The translations under genes were made by a program, and so were the position numbers. From Caldilineaceae bacterium (GTDB taxonomy: Bacteria; Chloroflexota; Anaerolineae; Caldilineales; Caldilineaceae): a DNA stretch of 64,000 nt. The notes beneath the pieces are model-generated. The model was not told where the DNA came from. It worked only from the letters and a program-made list of their open reading frames with translations, and searched no databases. How positions within the stretch are numbered: the first letter of the stretch is position 1; every line of letters begins with the position of its first letter. Shown one piece after another: positions 13,878 to 21,853 of the stretch. The DNA lies in NCBI GenBank assembly GCA_020846635.1, contig JADLDO010000024.1:1-64000 (forward strand). The letters run 5' to 3'.

Positions 13878-15605
13878 TTACACATCGAGCCATGCCGTTT
13901 CAATGCGGCCCCATTCGGCAAAGGCGCGCGTATCCAGCGCCAGCCCCTTCACCCGCGTCTGCCACATGGGCAAATGGAAGGTATAGCCCAGCAAGAACCA
14001 GGGTGGATCGTCATCAAGCACCTGTTGGGCCTGGTTGATCAACTCCTGGCGTGCTGCAACATCCGTCTCGACATCGATCTGATCGAGAAGCGCATCAAAG
14101 TCGGGGTTGGAATAGCCACCCCAGTTTTGCGACCCATCCGTTCGCCACCAAAGGTTGGCCCGCGGCGATATGTCCGAAATACTGTGACCGGGCGTATCCA
14201 GCACCATTTGGAAATTCCCCGCTTGCTCCTCCTCGATCAAGATCGATCGTTCTACAATGCGGATGGTGGACTGAATATTGAGGTTACGCAGCAGCATGTC
14301 CTGGAAGGCGGGAGCCAACAATTCAGCTTGCGGGCCTGCTGCCGCCAGAATTTCAACATCTGCAATGCCGTCGGCAAATCCGGCCTCAGCCAAGAGTGCT
14401 TTGGCTGCCTCGATATCCTCAGTCTTGTCCTCGCGATAGCCGGGCAATTGGGCGATCTCTTCGGGCGGGGTGGCGTACGCGTCGCCATAGGGAACCCAGC
14501 GGGTGAGATTGATCACTTCCTGCGTGCCAAATGCCTGGATCAAGTTCTGACGGCTTACTGCCAAATGGACGGCGCGCCGCACTTGCGGGCTATTAAAGGG
14601 TTCGGTCTGCGAATTGAAGAGCATCCAATAGGCTCCAAAGTTCGCCAGTTGGTTGACCTGAACAATGTCGGTACGCGCTTCTCCTTCCGTCCATGTCTCA
14701 AACGAAACATTCCAGGAGAGATCAGCCTGGTCGGTTAAGACCGCAGTGCCGCGATCCGACCAGGCGGGTACGTGCAGCAACTCCATCCCATCCAGGTAGG
14801 GCAGCTCCGAATCCCAATAGGTGGGGTTGCGCTCAAGCACCCAACGCTCCGCCGATTGGTAATCGACATAGCGGAAGGCCCCTGTGCCGGGTGCAATCAC
14901 TTCACGCAGGTCGTAATTGTTTTCTTCGAGCGTATGGGCCGGGTAAATACAGATAGCCGGGCCTGCCAGCAGATTGAGGAAATAGGCGCGCGGGCTAGAG
15001 AGGGTAAAGACGACGGTCAAATCGTCAACGCCCTCGACGCTGCTCACCATCGAAAAATCGTTGCGGAATTGGCTGATAATGCCTTCGGGCGGGCTAATAA
15101 TGCGGTTGAAGGTTGCCACAACATCGGCAGAGGTGAAGGGCGCGTCGTCATGGAAGGTGACACCCTCGCGCAGCGCAAAGGTATAGGTGAGCCCATCCTC
15201 CGAAATCTCCCAACTCGCCGCAAGATCGGGCACAATCGAGCGCAGCCCATCCACCAAATTGAGGCGCACCAGGTTGTTATAGAAATGGCACAAGACCGAA
15301 GATGAGCCGCCTTGATGCATGTCATAACTTGAAGTGGTCACACCAAAGGCCGTACGCAGCGTTCCCCCATGTTTCGGCGAGCCGCCCGGTCGCATCATGC
15401 CCCCTTCGGCAGTGGCAGGGGCCGCGTCCGCCGCAGCTGCGCCTGCCCCCGACTCTGGCGCTGCGGGCGCGGGAGCAACCGTGGGCGCACAAGCCGCCAG
15501 GATGCCGGCTCCGGCAGCAGCGCCCAACCCTTGTAGGAAAGTGCGCCTTGATATCGGCTTGGGATGGTGTTTTCCTGCGGAAAGTGGAAGCGGGTGCTCG
15601 GTCAT
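13878..15605 (-). CDS. ABC transporter substrate-binding lipoprotein (SBP family 5) with Tat signal
   Basis: A 575-residue extracytoplasmic binding protein. The N-terminus has a twin-arginine motif (SRRTFLQGLGAAAGAGILAA) ending in a lipobox cysteine, so it is probably exported folded and lipid-anchored. The body is SBP_bac_5: TYTFALREGVTFHDDAPFTS near residue 140 is a family hallmark, with later RRAVHLAVSRQNLIQAFG. ATG 15605 is chosen for its AAAGGAGG site; the longer frame to 15641 adds residues before a poor site. It leads a three-gene import operon with the two permeases. Its ligand cannot be predicted; this family binds peptides, nickel and oligosaccharides. Confidence 0.93.
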   Translation of the reverse strand: MTEHPLPLSAGKHHPKPISRRTFLQGLGAAAGAGILAACAPTVAPAPAAPESGAGAAAADAAPATAEGGMMRPGGSPKHGGTLRTAFGVTTSSYDMHQGGSSSVLCHFYNNLVRLNLVDGLRSIVPDLAASWEISEDGLTYTFALREGVTFHDDAPFTSADVVATFNRIISPPEGIISQFRNDFSMVSSVEGVDDLTVVFTLSSPRAYFLNLLAGPAICIYPAHTLEENNYDLREVIAPGTGAFRYVDYQSAERWVLERNPTYWDSELPYLDGMELLHVPAWSDRGTAVLTDQADLSWNVSFETWTEGEARTDIVQVNQLANFGAYWMLFNSQTEPFNSPQVRRAVHLAVSRQNLIQAFGTQEVINLTRWVPYGDAYATPPEEIAQLPGYREDKTEDIEAAKALLAEAGFADGIADVEILAAAGPQAELLAPAFQDMLLRNLNIQSTIRIVERSILIEEEQAGNFQMVLDTPGHSISDISPRANLWWRTDGSQNWGGYSNPDFDALLDQIDVETDVAARQELINQAQQVLDDDPPWFLLGYTFHLPMWQTRVKGLALDTRAFAEWGRIETAWLDV

Positions 15606-15829
15606 GGGATTTCCTCCTTTGGTCATGGCAACGCGTTTCATTTACTGCAAGGTGGAGTTATATGACTGTCGAACGCGACAAGTGGAAAGCACCGGAGAGC
15701 CACCGTCGCGCCGGCAGGTATACAGCTTGCCAAACCCGCATGTATCAAGGGAGAACTCAAACCACTTCCTGAACGGAGGATTCTACAACGTCTATCTGTT
15801 TTTCTTGGGAAAACAATGGGAGCGTCAAT

Positions 15830-15870
15830 GGAGCGTCCCGGCACTGTACCGGCAATTCCTGGGACGCTCC
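15830..15870 (-). terminator. Hairpin between cupin gene and transporter operon
   Basis: GGAGCGTCCC (15830-15839) and GGGACGCTCC (15861-15870) form a 10-bp stem around a 21-nt loop. It lies downstream of the leftward cupin gene and upstream of the binding-protein gene, so it may separate the catabolic and transport transcripts. A second partial copy, GGAGCGTC, lies just beside it. Confidence 0.5.
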
Positions 15871-15926
15871 TTGATTATAATGGGGATATTCGCAGCCTGC
15901 AACCGGCTTTTATGGGAGGATCTAGC

Positions 15927-16391
15927 TCACAGTGATAATGGTGGCCCAACTACCTCCATACCATATGCACGCCATAACTCTGGATCCTGCGGTGGCATGG
16001 CATTGGCCTTTGCTACCTCGCGGAAGAAAGCCTCCATTTTGCCCGCGGGGGTAAACGCTACCAGGATCCTTCCGGTTTCATCGCCAACGTACGCCCAGAC
16101 ATGCGGTATTTTGCGCGGCGCAAACAGCGAATCACCCGGATTTAGCCGGAACTGTTCCTGCCCTATCTCAAAAATGAACTCGCCTTCAACGGCATAAAAC
16201 CACTCATCTTGGTCATAATGTAGATGCCGCGCCGGGCCACCCTTCGCCCGGAAGCTGTTCTCAATAATAAAAAGCCCATCACCCTCCTGTTCAGATGTCT
16301 TGAAATCAATGGTGTTGATGCCAAGACTCCGGTGTTCGCCAAATCGATCTTGGCCCGCCGTAACACGTAGTGCATGCAGAGATTCATCCAT
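15927..16391 (-). CDS. Cupin-domain protein
   Basis: A 154-residue single-domain cupin. Motif 1 reads PARHLHYDQDEWFYAVEGEF, giving the two histidines and the glutamate that bind metal. Motif 2 (DSLFAPRKIPHVWAYVGD) carries the third histidine. Cupins of this layout include sugar isomerases, dioxygenases and unannotated stress proteins; the specific reaction is unknown. ATG 16391 is preferred, with AAGG 8 nt upstream; a GTG at 16418 would add nine residues. It lies 54 nt after the dehydratase gene on the same strand and is probably part of the same catabolic operon. Confidence 0.85.
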   Translation of the reverse strand: MDESLHALRVTAGQDRFGEHRSLGINTIDFKTSEQEGDGLFIIENSFRAKGGPARHLHYDQDEWFYAVEGEFIFEIGQEQFRLNPGDSLFAPRKIPHVWAYVGDETGRILVAFTPAGKMEAFFREVAKANAMPPQDPELWRAYGMEVVGPPLSL

Positions 16392-16445
16392 AAAAGTTAC
16401 CTTGCTCGATTGGTTCACTCTACCGGTTCACTCTAGCGGTTCCTG

Positions 16446-17612
16446 CTACTTGTCCTTCACTTGCCGCCTTTGCCAATCCTCGGCGTAGAGGTTGAAGTGC
16501 AGCGAGGTACGTTGAGGGTGCGCCTCGATCACATCTTCGTTGAGCGTGAGGCCAAAGCCCGGCCCTTGCGGGAGCGCAAAATAGCCATCCACGACTTCGG
16601 GCAGTCCTGTCGCCGCTTCTTTGACAAAGGCTTCGGCAAAGTCGTTGAAGTATTCCTGAATCTTAAAGTTGGTGGTCGACGCGTCCAGGTGCAGCGCCGC
16701 CGCAGTGGAGACAGGCCCGCCGACATTGTGGGGGGCCATCAGCATGTAGTAGTTGTTGGCCCAAGCGGCTACCTTCTTGGTGTTGAGGATGCCGCCAAAG
16801 TGGGTAATGTCGGTCTGGATAATATCGGCGGCTTGTAGCTCGAAGAGTTCTCGGTATTCAAAGAGGGTATGGACGCGCTCGCCTGTGGCAATCGGGATGC
16901 CCAATGGCGCAACCGCATCGGCGACCTTCTTGAGCGCGGCGGTGTTCTCCGGCGGCACAGGTTCTTCGAGCCAACTGGGTTGGAAGGGAGCGAGAAGGCG
17001 CGCAAATTCAATCGCAGTGACAGGGTTGAAGCGTCCATGCATCTCGATCAGGATTTCTGCCTCTGGCCCCACCGCATCGCGTACCGCTTCGACCAGGCCG
17101 ATGACCTTGACCTTCTCGGCGCGATCCATCTCATAGAAGCCCGCGCCAAAGGGGTCAAACTTGAGCGCCTGGTAGCCGCGCTCGACCACGCGCCGCGCGG
17201 CGGCGTGGAATTCCTCCGGCGTGCGCTCCACCGTGTACCAGCCATTGGCATAGGCTTTGATCTTGTCGCGCACCGCGCCGCCCAAGAGCCGGTAGACGGG
17301 CTGGCCCAGCGCCTTGCCCATGATGTCCCAACAGGCCATCTCAATTAGGGCGATGCCGGTCATCACCAATTCACCGGCGCGGCCATAATCTTCGAGATAC
17401 ATGCGGTTGACCAACTGCTCGACGTTAAAGGGGTCGCTGCCCAGGACATAGCGGGGGACTGCCTCTTTGAGATAGCCGATCACCGCTTCGGTGCGATTGA
17501 TGATGCGCGAATCGGCAATGCCCACCAACCCTTCGTCGGTTTCGACTTTGACAAAGGTGATGTTGCGCCATTCGGTGCCCATTGTCATGGGCGTTACTTT
17601 GCTGATCTTCAT
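16446..17612 (-). CDS. Enolase-superfamily sugar-acid dehydratase (mandelate racemase/muconate lactonizing group)
   Basis: A 388-residue enzyme. The capping domain (residues ~1-120) begins with ISKVTPMTMG. The barrel carries ALKFDPFG, metal ligands in ILIEMHGRFNP, WLEEPVPPEN and ATGERVHT, and a late MAPHNVGGPVS with the second catalytic histidine. The IEMHGRFNP pattern resembles acid-sugar dehydratases of the galactonate/mannonate type, which remove water from aldonic acids to give 2-keto-3-deoxy acids. ATG 17612 is chosen; extending to 17741 would run into SDR sequence. It starts 4 nt after the SDR gene, so the two are co-transcribed. Exact substrate unknown. Confidence 0.9.
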   Translation of the reverse strand: MKISKVTPMTMGTEWRNITFVKVETDEGLVGIADSRIINRTEAVIGYLKEAVPRYVLGSDPFNVEQLVNRMYLEDYGRAGELVMTGIALIEMACWDIMGKALGQPVYRLLGGAVRDKIKAYANGWYTVERTPEEFHAAARRVVERGYQALKFDPFGAGFYEMDRAEKVKVIGLVEAVRDAVGPEAEILIEMHGRFNPVTAIEFARLLAPFQPSWLEEPVPPENTAALKKVADAVAPLGIPIATGERVHTLFEYRELFELQAADIIQTDITHFGGILNTKKVAAWANNYYMLMAPHNVGGPVSTAAALHLDASTTNFKIQEYFNDFAEAFVKEAATGLPEVVDGYFALPQGPGFGLTLNEDVIEAHPQRTSLHFNLYAEDWQRRQVKDK

Positions 17613-17616
17613 AATT

Positions 17617-18399
17617 TTAGCCCTGAAGGAGCGATTGCGCGCCATCAATCCACATCTCGGTGCCGGTGATGTGGCTGGAGGCGTCGGACGAAAGGAAGAA
17701 GATAAGGTCGGCAACCTGCTCGGCGCTGCCGGGTTTGCCACCGGTCAGCACGACGGTTCCTTTAGGGTATTCGCGCGGATAGCGAATTTTGTCTGTGTTG
17801 CGCTGCTCGGTGTTCTCGCCGATCTCTGAGGAGATCCAGCCGGGGCAGATGCAGTTGACGCGTATTTTATGGGGAGCCAACTCCAGCGCCACCATCTTGG
17901 TAAAGGCAAGCTGGCCCGCCTTGGAGCAGGAATAGGCAGTTGCGCCTGTGTTGCTAAATATGCGCGTGCCGTTGACCGAGGAGACCACCACCACCGCGCC
18001 GCCCTGTTTCTTCAGATGGGGCACAGCATATTTCACCGTCAAGAAAGTGCCCTTGAGGTTAATATCGAGCGTGGTATCCCACTCTTCGGGTGTCAGTTCT
18101 TCCAGTGATGTCCAGACGCCGTTGATCCCGGCGTTGGCGGTGACAATGTCCAACCGTCCCCAGGTGTCGATGATCTGCTGCACCGCTGCCTGCATATCCT
18201 CTGGCTTAGAGACATCACCCTGGATGGCGATGGCTTCACCCCCCGCGTCCTTAATCTGCTTGGCGACTTCGTTGATCTGCGTGGGTGTGCGGCTCAGGAG
18301 CGCGACTTTAGCACCCTCCTGCGCAAATTTGAGGGCTGCGGCTTTGCCCAGCCCCGACCCCGCGCCTGTTACGTAGGCGACCTTACCGGAAAGTTGCAT
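17617..18399 (-). CDS. SDR-family NAD(P)-dependent oxidoreductase
   Basis: A 260-residue classical short-chain dehydrogenase. KVAYVTGAGSGLGKAAALKF is the Rossmann TGxxxGxG motif; NAGING marks the NAG motif; the catalytic set is S in VVSSVNGT, then YSCSKAGQLAFTK (Y-xxx-K); the C-terminus has DASSHITGTEMWIDGAQ, typical of the family. As first gene of the SDR-dehydratase-cupin run it probably oxidises a sugar or sugar lactone before dehydration. ATG 18399 has GAGG 7 nt upstream; the frame extends four codons further to an unsupported start. Confidence 0.93.
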   Translation of the reverse strand: MQLSGKVAYVTGAGSGLGKAAALKFAQEGAKVALLSRTPTQINEVAKQIKDAGGEAIAIQGDVSKPEDMQAAVQQIIDTWGRLDIVTANAGINGVWTSLEELTPEEWDTTLDINLKGTFLTVKYAVPHLKKQGGAVVVVSSVNGTRIFSNTGATAYSCSKAGQLAFTKMVALELAPHKIRVNCICPGWISSEIGENTEQRNTDKIRYPREYPKGTVVLTGGKPGSAEQVADLIFFLSSDASSHITGTEMWIDGAQSLLQG

Positions 18400-18457
18400 G
18401 ATATGCCTCACAAGATGTAGTAATAAGAGAGTTCGTCCGAATTGTCAGTGTGCTTGA

Positions 18458-18475
18458 CGGCAAACGTGCTTGCCG
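18458..18475. promoter_or_regulatory. Palindrome in the divergent region, possible operator
   Basis: CGGCAA (18458-18463) and TTGCCG (18470-18475) with a 6-nt spacer form a dyad, embedded in a direct repeat of GTGCTTGMCG. It lies 59 nt before the SDR start, in the 263-nt divergent region with the next rightward gene, a fitting place for a repressor of the catabolic operon. No regulator gene is adjacent. Confidence 0.35.
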
Positions 18476-18662
18476 CAGATGGAAGCACCAGGCCGCATCT
18501 CTATGACTGTGCCGGAAATAGGCCGGCATGGCAGCAGTAGATGGCTGGACTGTTTGACTGTAGTCTAGCAAGAAAGGGTGCTTTCACCAACTTGGCTGTT
18601 TATCGTTTATTGCGAGTGATGTTCGTAGATCTATTCAACCAGTTTACGAAAGGAATTTCATT

Positions 18663-19109
18663 ATGTCGCTTCAGGAAGAGCCATTTGACAGCCCGACTGA
18701 CTGGGTCAGAGAACACATACGAGGCTACATCGCCACCGATGGCAAAGAGGGACATATTTGGAAAGGCGTGACGACGCTGCTGTTGACGACGATTGGTCGC
18801 CGTTCCGGTAAGCCGCGTCGAACCGCCCTAATCTATGGCCGCGATGGTGACCGTTACATTATCGTCGCTTCAAAAGGGGGTGCAGAGGAACATCCGAACT
18901 GGTATCGTAACCTTACCGATCATCCTGAAGTAGAAGTACAGGTGTTAGATGATCGCTTTCATGCGCGTGCGCGCACAGCCACAGCCGAGGAGCGACCGCG
19001 TCTTTGGGACTTGATGGCAGAGATTTGGCCCGCCTACAACGACTATCAAAAAAAGACGAGCCGCACCATTCCCGTGGTGATCCTGGAGCGCAGCGACTCT
19101 GCCGGTTAA
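18663..19109 (+). CDS. Nitroreductase-family deazaflavin-dependent oxidoreductase (DDN-like)
   Basis: A 148-residue protein of the split beta-barrel DDN/Rv3547 family, which uses the deazaflavin F420. TTIGRRSGKPRRTALIYGRD and YIIVASKGGAEEHPNWYRNL match the family's GRxSGxxRxxPL and ASKGGxxxxPxWYxNL motifs that bind cofactor. ADxPEVEVQV-like DHPEVEVQV and RLWDLMAEIWPAYNDYQKK complete the domain. GAAAGG precedes ATG 18663. It suggests that the organism makes or uses F420, known in several Chloroflexota. A P450 gene follows 135 nt later on the same strand, so the two may be co-expressed. Confidence 0.92.
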   Translation: MSLQEEPFDSPTDWVREHIRGYIATDGKEGHIWKGVTTLLLTTIGRRSGKPRRTALIYGRDGDRYIIVASKGGAEEHPNWYRNLTDHPEVEVQVLDDRFHARARTATAEERPRLWDLMAEIWPAYNDYQKKTSRTIPVVILERSDSAG

Positions 19110-19244
19110 AGTGTGGGCGGATGAAGCGTAGACGGGCGCTTGAAGCTGTGAATTTGTGGGTCGCTACAAGGTGGGGCTTCCTCCACTCTCACGGATGGCT
19201 TGACCTCGCCTTACGAGGTGTTACAGATATACAGGAAGAAGCAG

Positions 19245-20675
19245 ATGGCAAACAAATCAGTCCCAGGCCCCACAGAGTTGCCCTGGCTGGGCAGTATTCG
19301 CAGGATTATTGACAATCCACCCCAATTTTTTGTTGAACTGGCACAGGAGTATGGCGACCTGGCGCGCTTTACCCTCTTTGGTCAGACTATCGTCCTGGTC
19401 AGCAATCCGGCGCTGATTCGCGAGGTATTGGTGGAGCGGGTGGACGAGTTTCCTAAGTCGCCGCGCGACATTGCGCTCCTTTCACCCTATTTGGGGCAGG
19501 GGTTATTGACCAACAATGGCAGCAGCCACCGTCAGCGGCGCAAACTGGTGCAGCCCGCCTTCCATCACAAGCGTATCCAAGCCTATGGCGAGACGATGGT
19601 TGCCTATACACAGGAGCTGTTAGCCACCTGGCACGATGGCGATGTACGCAACATCAGTGAGGAGATGATGCGGTTGACCTTATACATTGTCGCCAAGTCA
19701 CTGTTTTACGAAGATCCAGCGCAGATGGCAAGGATCGCCGATACGATTGGTCATGCTGTGCGCGAATTGCAGGATGTGGTCGATGAGGATTTTGAGTCGC
19801 CCTGGAACCCGCCGCTGTGGCTGCCCACACCGGGCACTCGCCGCCGTCGCGCGCTGCAAAACTCCCTGCATACCACCATCGAAGGCATCATTGCCAATCG
19901 GTTGGCGGGTGCGAAGGATGGCAAGGTGGAAGATCGGGGCGATCTGCTCTCGATGCTTTTGCTCTCCAAAGATGAAGATGGGAAGGGGTTGAGCCAAGCA
20001 GAGGTGCGCGATGAGGTTATCACCATTCTGCTGGCGGGGCATGAGACGACCTCCAATGCCTTGACCTGGACCTTCTATCTACTGGCGCAGCATCCAGCAG
20101 TGGCGGCAAAGCTCTATGACGAGATCGACGAAGTGTTGGCGGGGCGTGCGCCGGGGGTGGCGGATCTGCCGAACCTGCCCTATACGGGCAAGGTGATCAA
20201 GGAAGCGATGCGTCTCTATCCACCGGCGTGGATGCTCAATGGTCGTCGCGTGCTGGCGGACACAACATTGGGTGGCTACGCCCTTCACCGCGGCACCGAC
20301 TTGTTTGTCTCGTCATATGTGATGCATCGTCTACCGCGCTATTTTGACGCACCGGATGAGTTTCGCCCGGAACGCTTCACCCTGGAGTTTGAGGAGTCGC
20401 TGCCCCGTTTTGCCTATATGCCCTTTGGCGGAGGCCCGCGCGTCTGCATTGGCAATTCGTTTGCCATGATGGAAGCGCAGTTGATCCTGGCAACGGTGAG
20501 CAGCCACTTCGCGCCGGCGCTGCTGCCGGGGACCGTGGCAGTGCCAAACCCGCAGATCACCATGTCTGTTAAGGGCGGGCTCTCGATGCGTTTGGCTGCG
20601 CGGTGCGCACAGGAAAGCAGCCTGTCAGCGGGTGGCAAACAAGAGGAGTTGGTGGCGGCAGGCGGAATGAATTAG
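19245..20675 (+). CDS. Cytochrome P450
   Basis: A 476-residue P450. The I-helix oxygen-activation motif LLAGHETTSNAL, the K-helix ExxR (KEAMRLYPPAW) and the heme-binding loop FGGGPRVCIG (cysteine ligand at residue 401) are intact. There is no N-terminal membrane anchor; the protein starts MANKSVPGPTELPWLGSIRR, as in soluble bacterial P450s resembling the CYP4-like bacterial groups. ATG 19245 has AGGAAG upstream; the longer frame from 19,200 adds an improbable leader. No ferredoxin or reductase gene lies nearby, so electrons must come from elsewhere. Its stop overlaps the convergent MazG-like gene by 4 nt. Confidence 0.95.
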   Translation: MANKSVPGPTELPWLGSIRRIIDNPPQFFVELAQEYGDLARFTLFGQTIVLVSNPALIREVLVERVDEFPKSPRDIALLSPYLGQGLLTNNGSSHRQRRKLVQPAFHHKRIQAYGETMVAYTQELLATWHDGDVRNISEEMMRLTLYIVAKSLFYEDPAQMARIADTIGHAVRELQDVVDEDFESPWNPPLWLPTPGTRRRRALQNSLHTTIEGIIANRLAGAKDGKVEDRGDLLSMLLLSKDEDGKGLSQAEVRDEVITILLAGHETTSNALTWTFYLLAQHPAVAAKLYDEIDEVLAGRAPGVADLPNLPYTGKVIKEAMRLYPPAWMLNGRRVLADTTLGGYALHRGTDLFVSSYVMHRLPRYFDAPDEFRPERFTLEFEESLPRFAYMPFGGGPRVCIGNSFAMMEAQLILATVSSHFAPALLPGTVAVPNPQITMSVKGGLSMRLAARCAQESSLSAGGKQEELVAAGGMN

Positions 20676-21028
20676 CGGATATCACCATCGCCGCCGATGA
20701 CGCCGCGGGCTTGGCGCGAGAAGAGTTTGACCAGGTTGGCCTCAGCAACCTCTTCCAGTGTCAAGCCCAATTCGGTGCAGATTTGGGTCAGATACCAGAG
20801 GACGTCGCCTAGTTCCCCTTTCAGCGCCTCGCGATCCGCCTCGTTGATCTCCCCGTTGCGATCACGAAAAATCTTTTTGATCTTCCCCGCAACTTCCCCG
20901 GCTTCATTGGTCAGCCCCAGGGTGGGATAGACAATGCTGTGATCGGTGTGGATCACGCTCCACGTCTTGCGCGATTCGCGCTGGTAAATGGCGAAGGTGT
21001 CAGGCTTGGGTGCTGTGGGCTGGCTCAT
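20672..21028 (-). CDS. MazG-like nucleotide pyrophosphohydrolase
   Basis: A 118-residue MazG-fold protein. The metal site NEAGEVAGKIKKIF followed by LKGELGDVLWYL gives the E-xx-E...E-xx-D signature of all-alpha NTP pyrophosphatases. These hydrolyse (d)NTPs to NMP and PPi and clean up aberrant nucleotides. It is about half the length of E. coli MazG, as usual for single-domain forms. It is convergent and overlapping with the P450 gene; the next gene upstream on its strand (21,049-21,678) ends 20 nt before it starts, so the two may be co-transcribed. Confidence 0.92.
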   Translation of the reverse strand: MSQPTAPKPDTFAIYQRESRKTWSVIHTDHSIVYPTLGLTNEAGEVAGKIKKIFRDRNGEINEADREALKGELGDVLWYLTQICTELGLTLEEVAEANLVKLFSRQARGVIGGDGDIR

Positions 21029-21048
21029 GGTTGGCAGGTTCCTTTAGG

Positions 21049-21678
21049 TTATCGCGGCGCGGCCTGTGGCGGCTGCGGGGCGAGGCCCACTTCTTGCAAC
21101 ATGCCGGTCAGGGCGAAGTTGGCGCTGATGGCGATGAGCGCGGGCGCCAGCAGGAAGAGGGGTAGGGTGATGGCGACGCTGAGGCCAATCAGCAAGAGCT
21201 GGAAGAGCAGCATCAAGAAGGTGTAAAGCGGGTGTTGCAGCGCCAACAACACGGCGTTGCGCAGGATCAGCCGGATATCCGGTTCATCCTGCTGCCAAAA
21301 GAGGGGGAAGTAGTATTGGCTGATCATCAAGATAAAGATGAAGAGCCAGACACAGACAAAGCCCAATATCCGCAGCCAGCCGGTGGTGCCAAGATAGAAG
21401 AAGATGCTGGTGACAATGATGACCGGGACGAGCAGGTTGATTAGATAGAGCAGCCAGCCGCGACCAATGTTCGAGCGCGCGGCTTCCCAGAAAAAGGAAG
21501 AATCGACGCGCTTGTAGTTGGCGATGCGGTTGGCAACTTGGTGCAAGCCCACCGTGGCGGGCGCGGCAGTGACGATCAAAATCGTCCCCAACCACCACAT
21601 GATACTGAGAAAAACGCAAAGAAACAGTTCGTCGTATACCGCTTTGAGTGTGCGGCCCATTACTACAAAGGCTTTCAT
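21049..21678 (-). CDS. DUF624/YesL-like membrane protein
   Basis: A 209-residue integral membrane protein with five or so hydrophobic helices (LCVFLSIMWWLGTILIVTAA, YLINLLVPVIIVTSIFFYL, ILGFVCVWLFIFILMISQYY, LMLLFQLLLIGLSVAI, LFLLAPALIAISANFAL). The N-terminal half with APATVGLHQVANRI and a FFWEAARSNIGRGW loop matches YesL-type DUF624 proteins, which in Firmicutes sit near sugar transport genes; molecular role unknown. It precedes the MazG-like gene on the same strand and is divergent from metG. Confidence 0.8.
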   Translation of the reverse strand: MKAFVVMGRTLKAVYDELFLCVFLSIMWWLGTILIVTAAPATVGLHQVANRIANYKRVDSSFFWEAARSNIGRGWLLYLINLLVPVIIVTSIFFYLGTTGWLRILGFVCVWLFIFILMISQYYFPLFWQQDEPDIRLILRNAVLLALQHPLYTFLMLLFQLLLIGLSVAITLPLFLLAPALIAISANFALTGMLQEVGLAPQPPQAAPR

Positions 21679-21716
21679 CTGTTTTTATACCTATAGAGCT
21701 TTTTGAGTATTTAGCT

Positions 21717-21745
21717 TTGCCATCCCTCTGGAGCTTCGCTATAAT
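21717..21745 (+). promoter_or_regulatory. Sigma-70-type promoter upstream of metG
   Basis: TTGCCA (21717-21722), a 17-nt spacer and TATAAT (21740-21745). The predicted transcript would have a leader of about 100 nt before ATG 21854. I looked for a T-box-like anticodon or specifier arrangement in that leader and did not find a convincing one. Confidence 0.65.
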
Positions 21746-21853
21746 TTGTGTCTAACCCATCTTCGACACACGCAAATTGTAGGCGAGAGCGTGGGGCTGG
21801 TGTAGCCTGGGCGGAGGGGTGGTCAATCATTCTTTAAGGGCGGAAGTCACATA

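Noticed and set aside
21746..21853. T-box or other riboswitch in the metG leader
   Set aside because: No T-box sequence, specifier loop or terminator/antiterminator pair could be recognised in about 100 nt.
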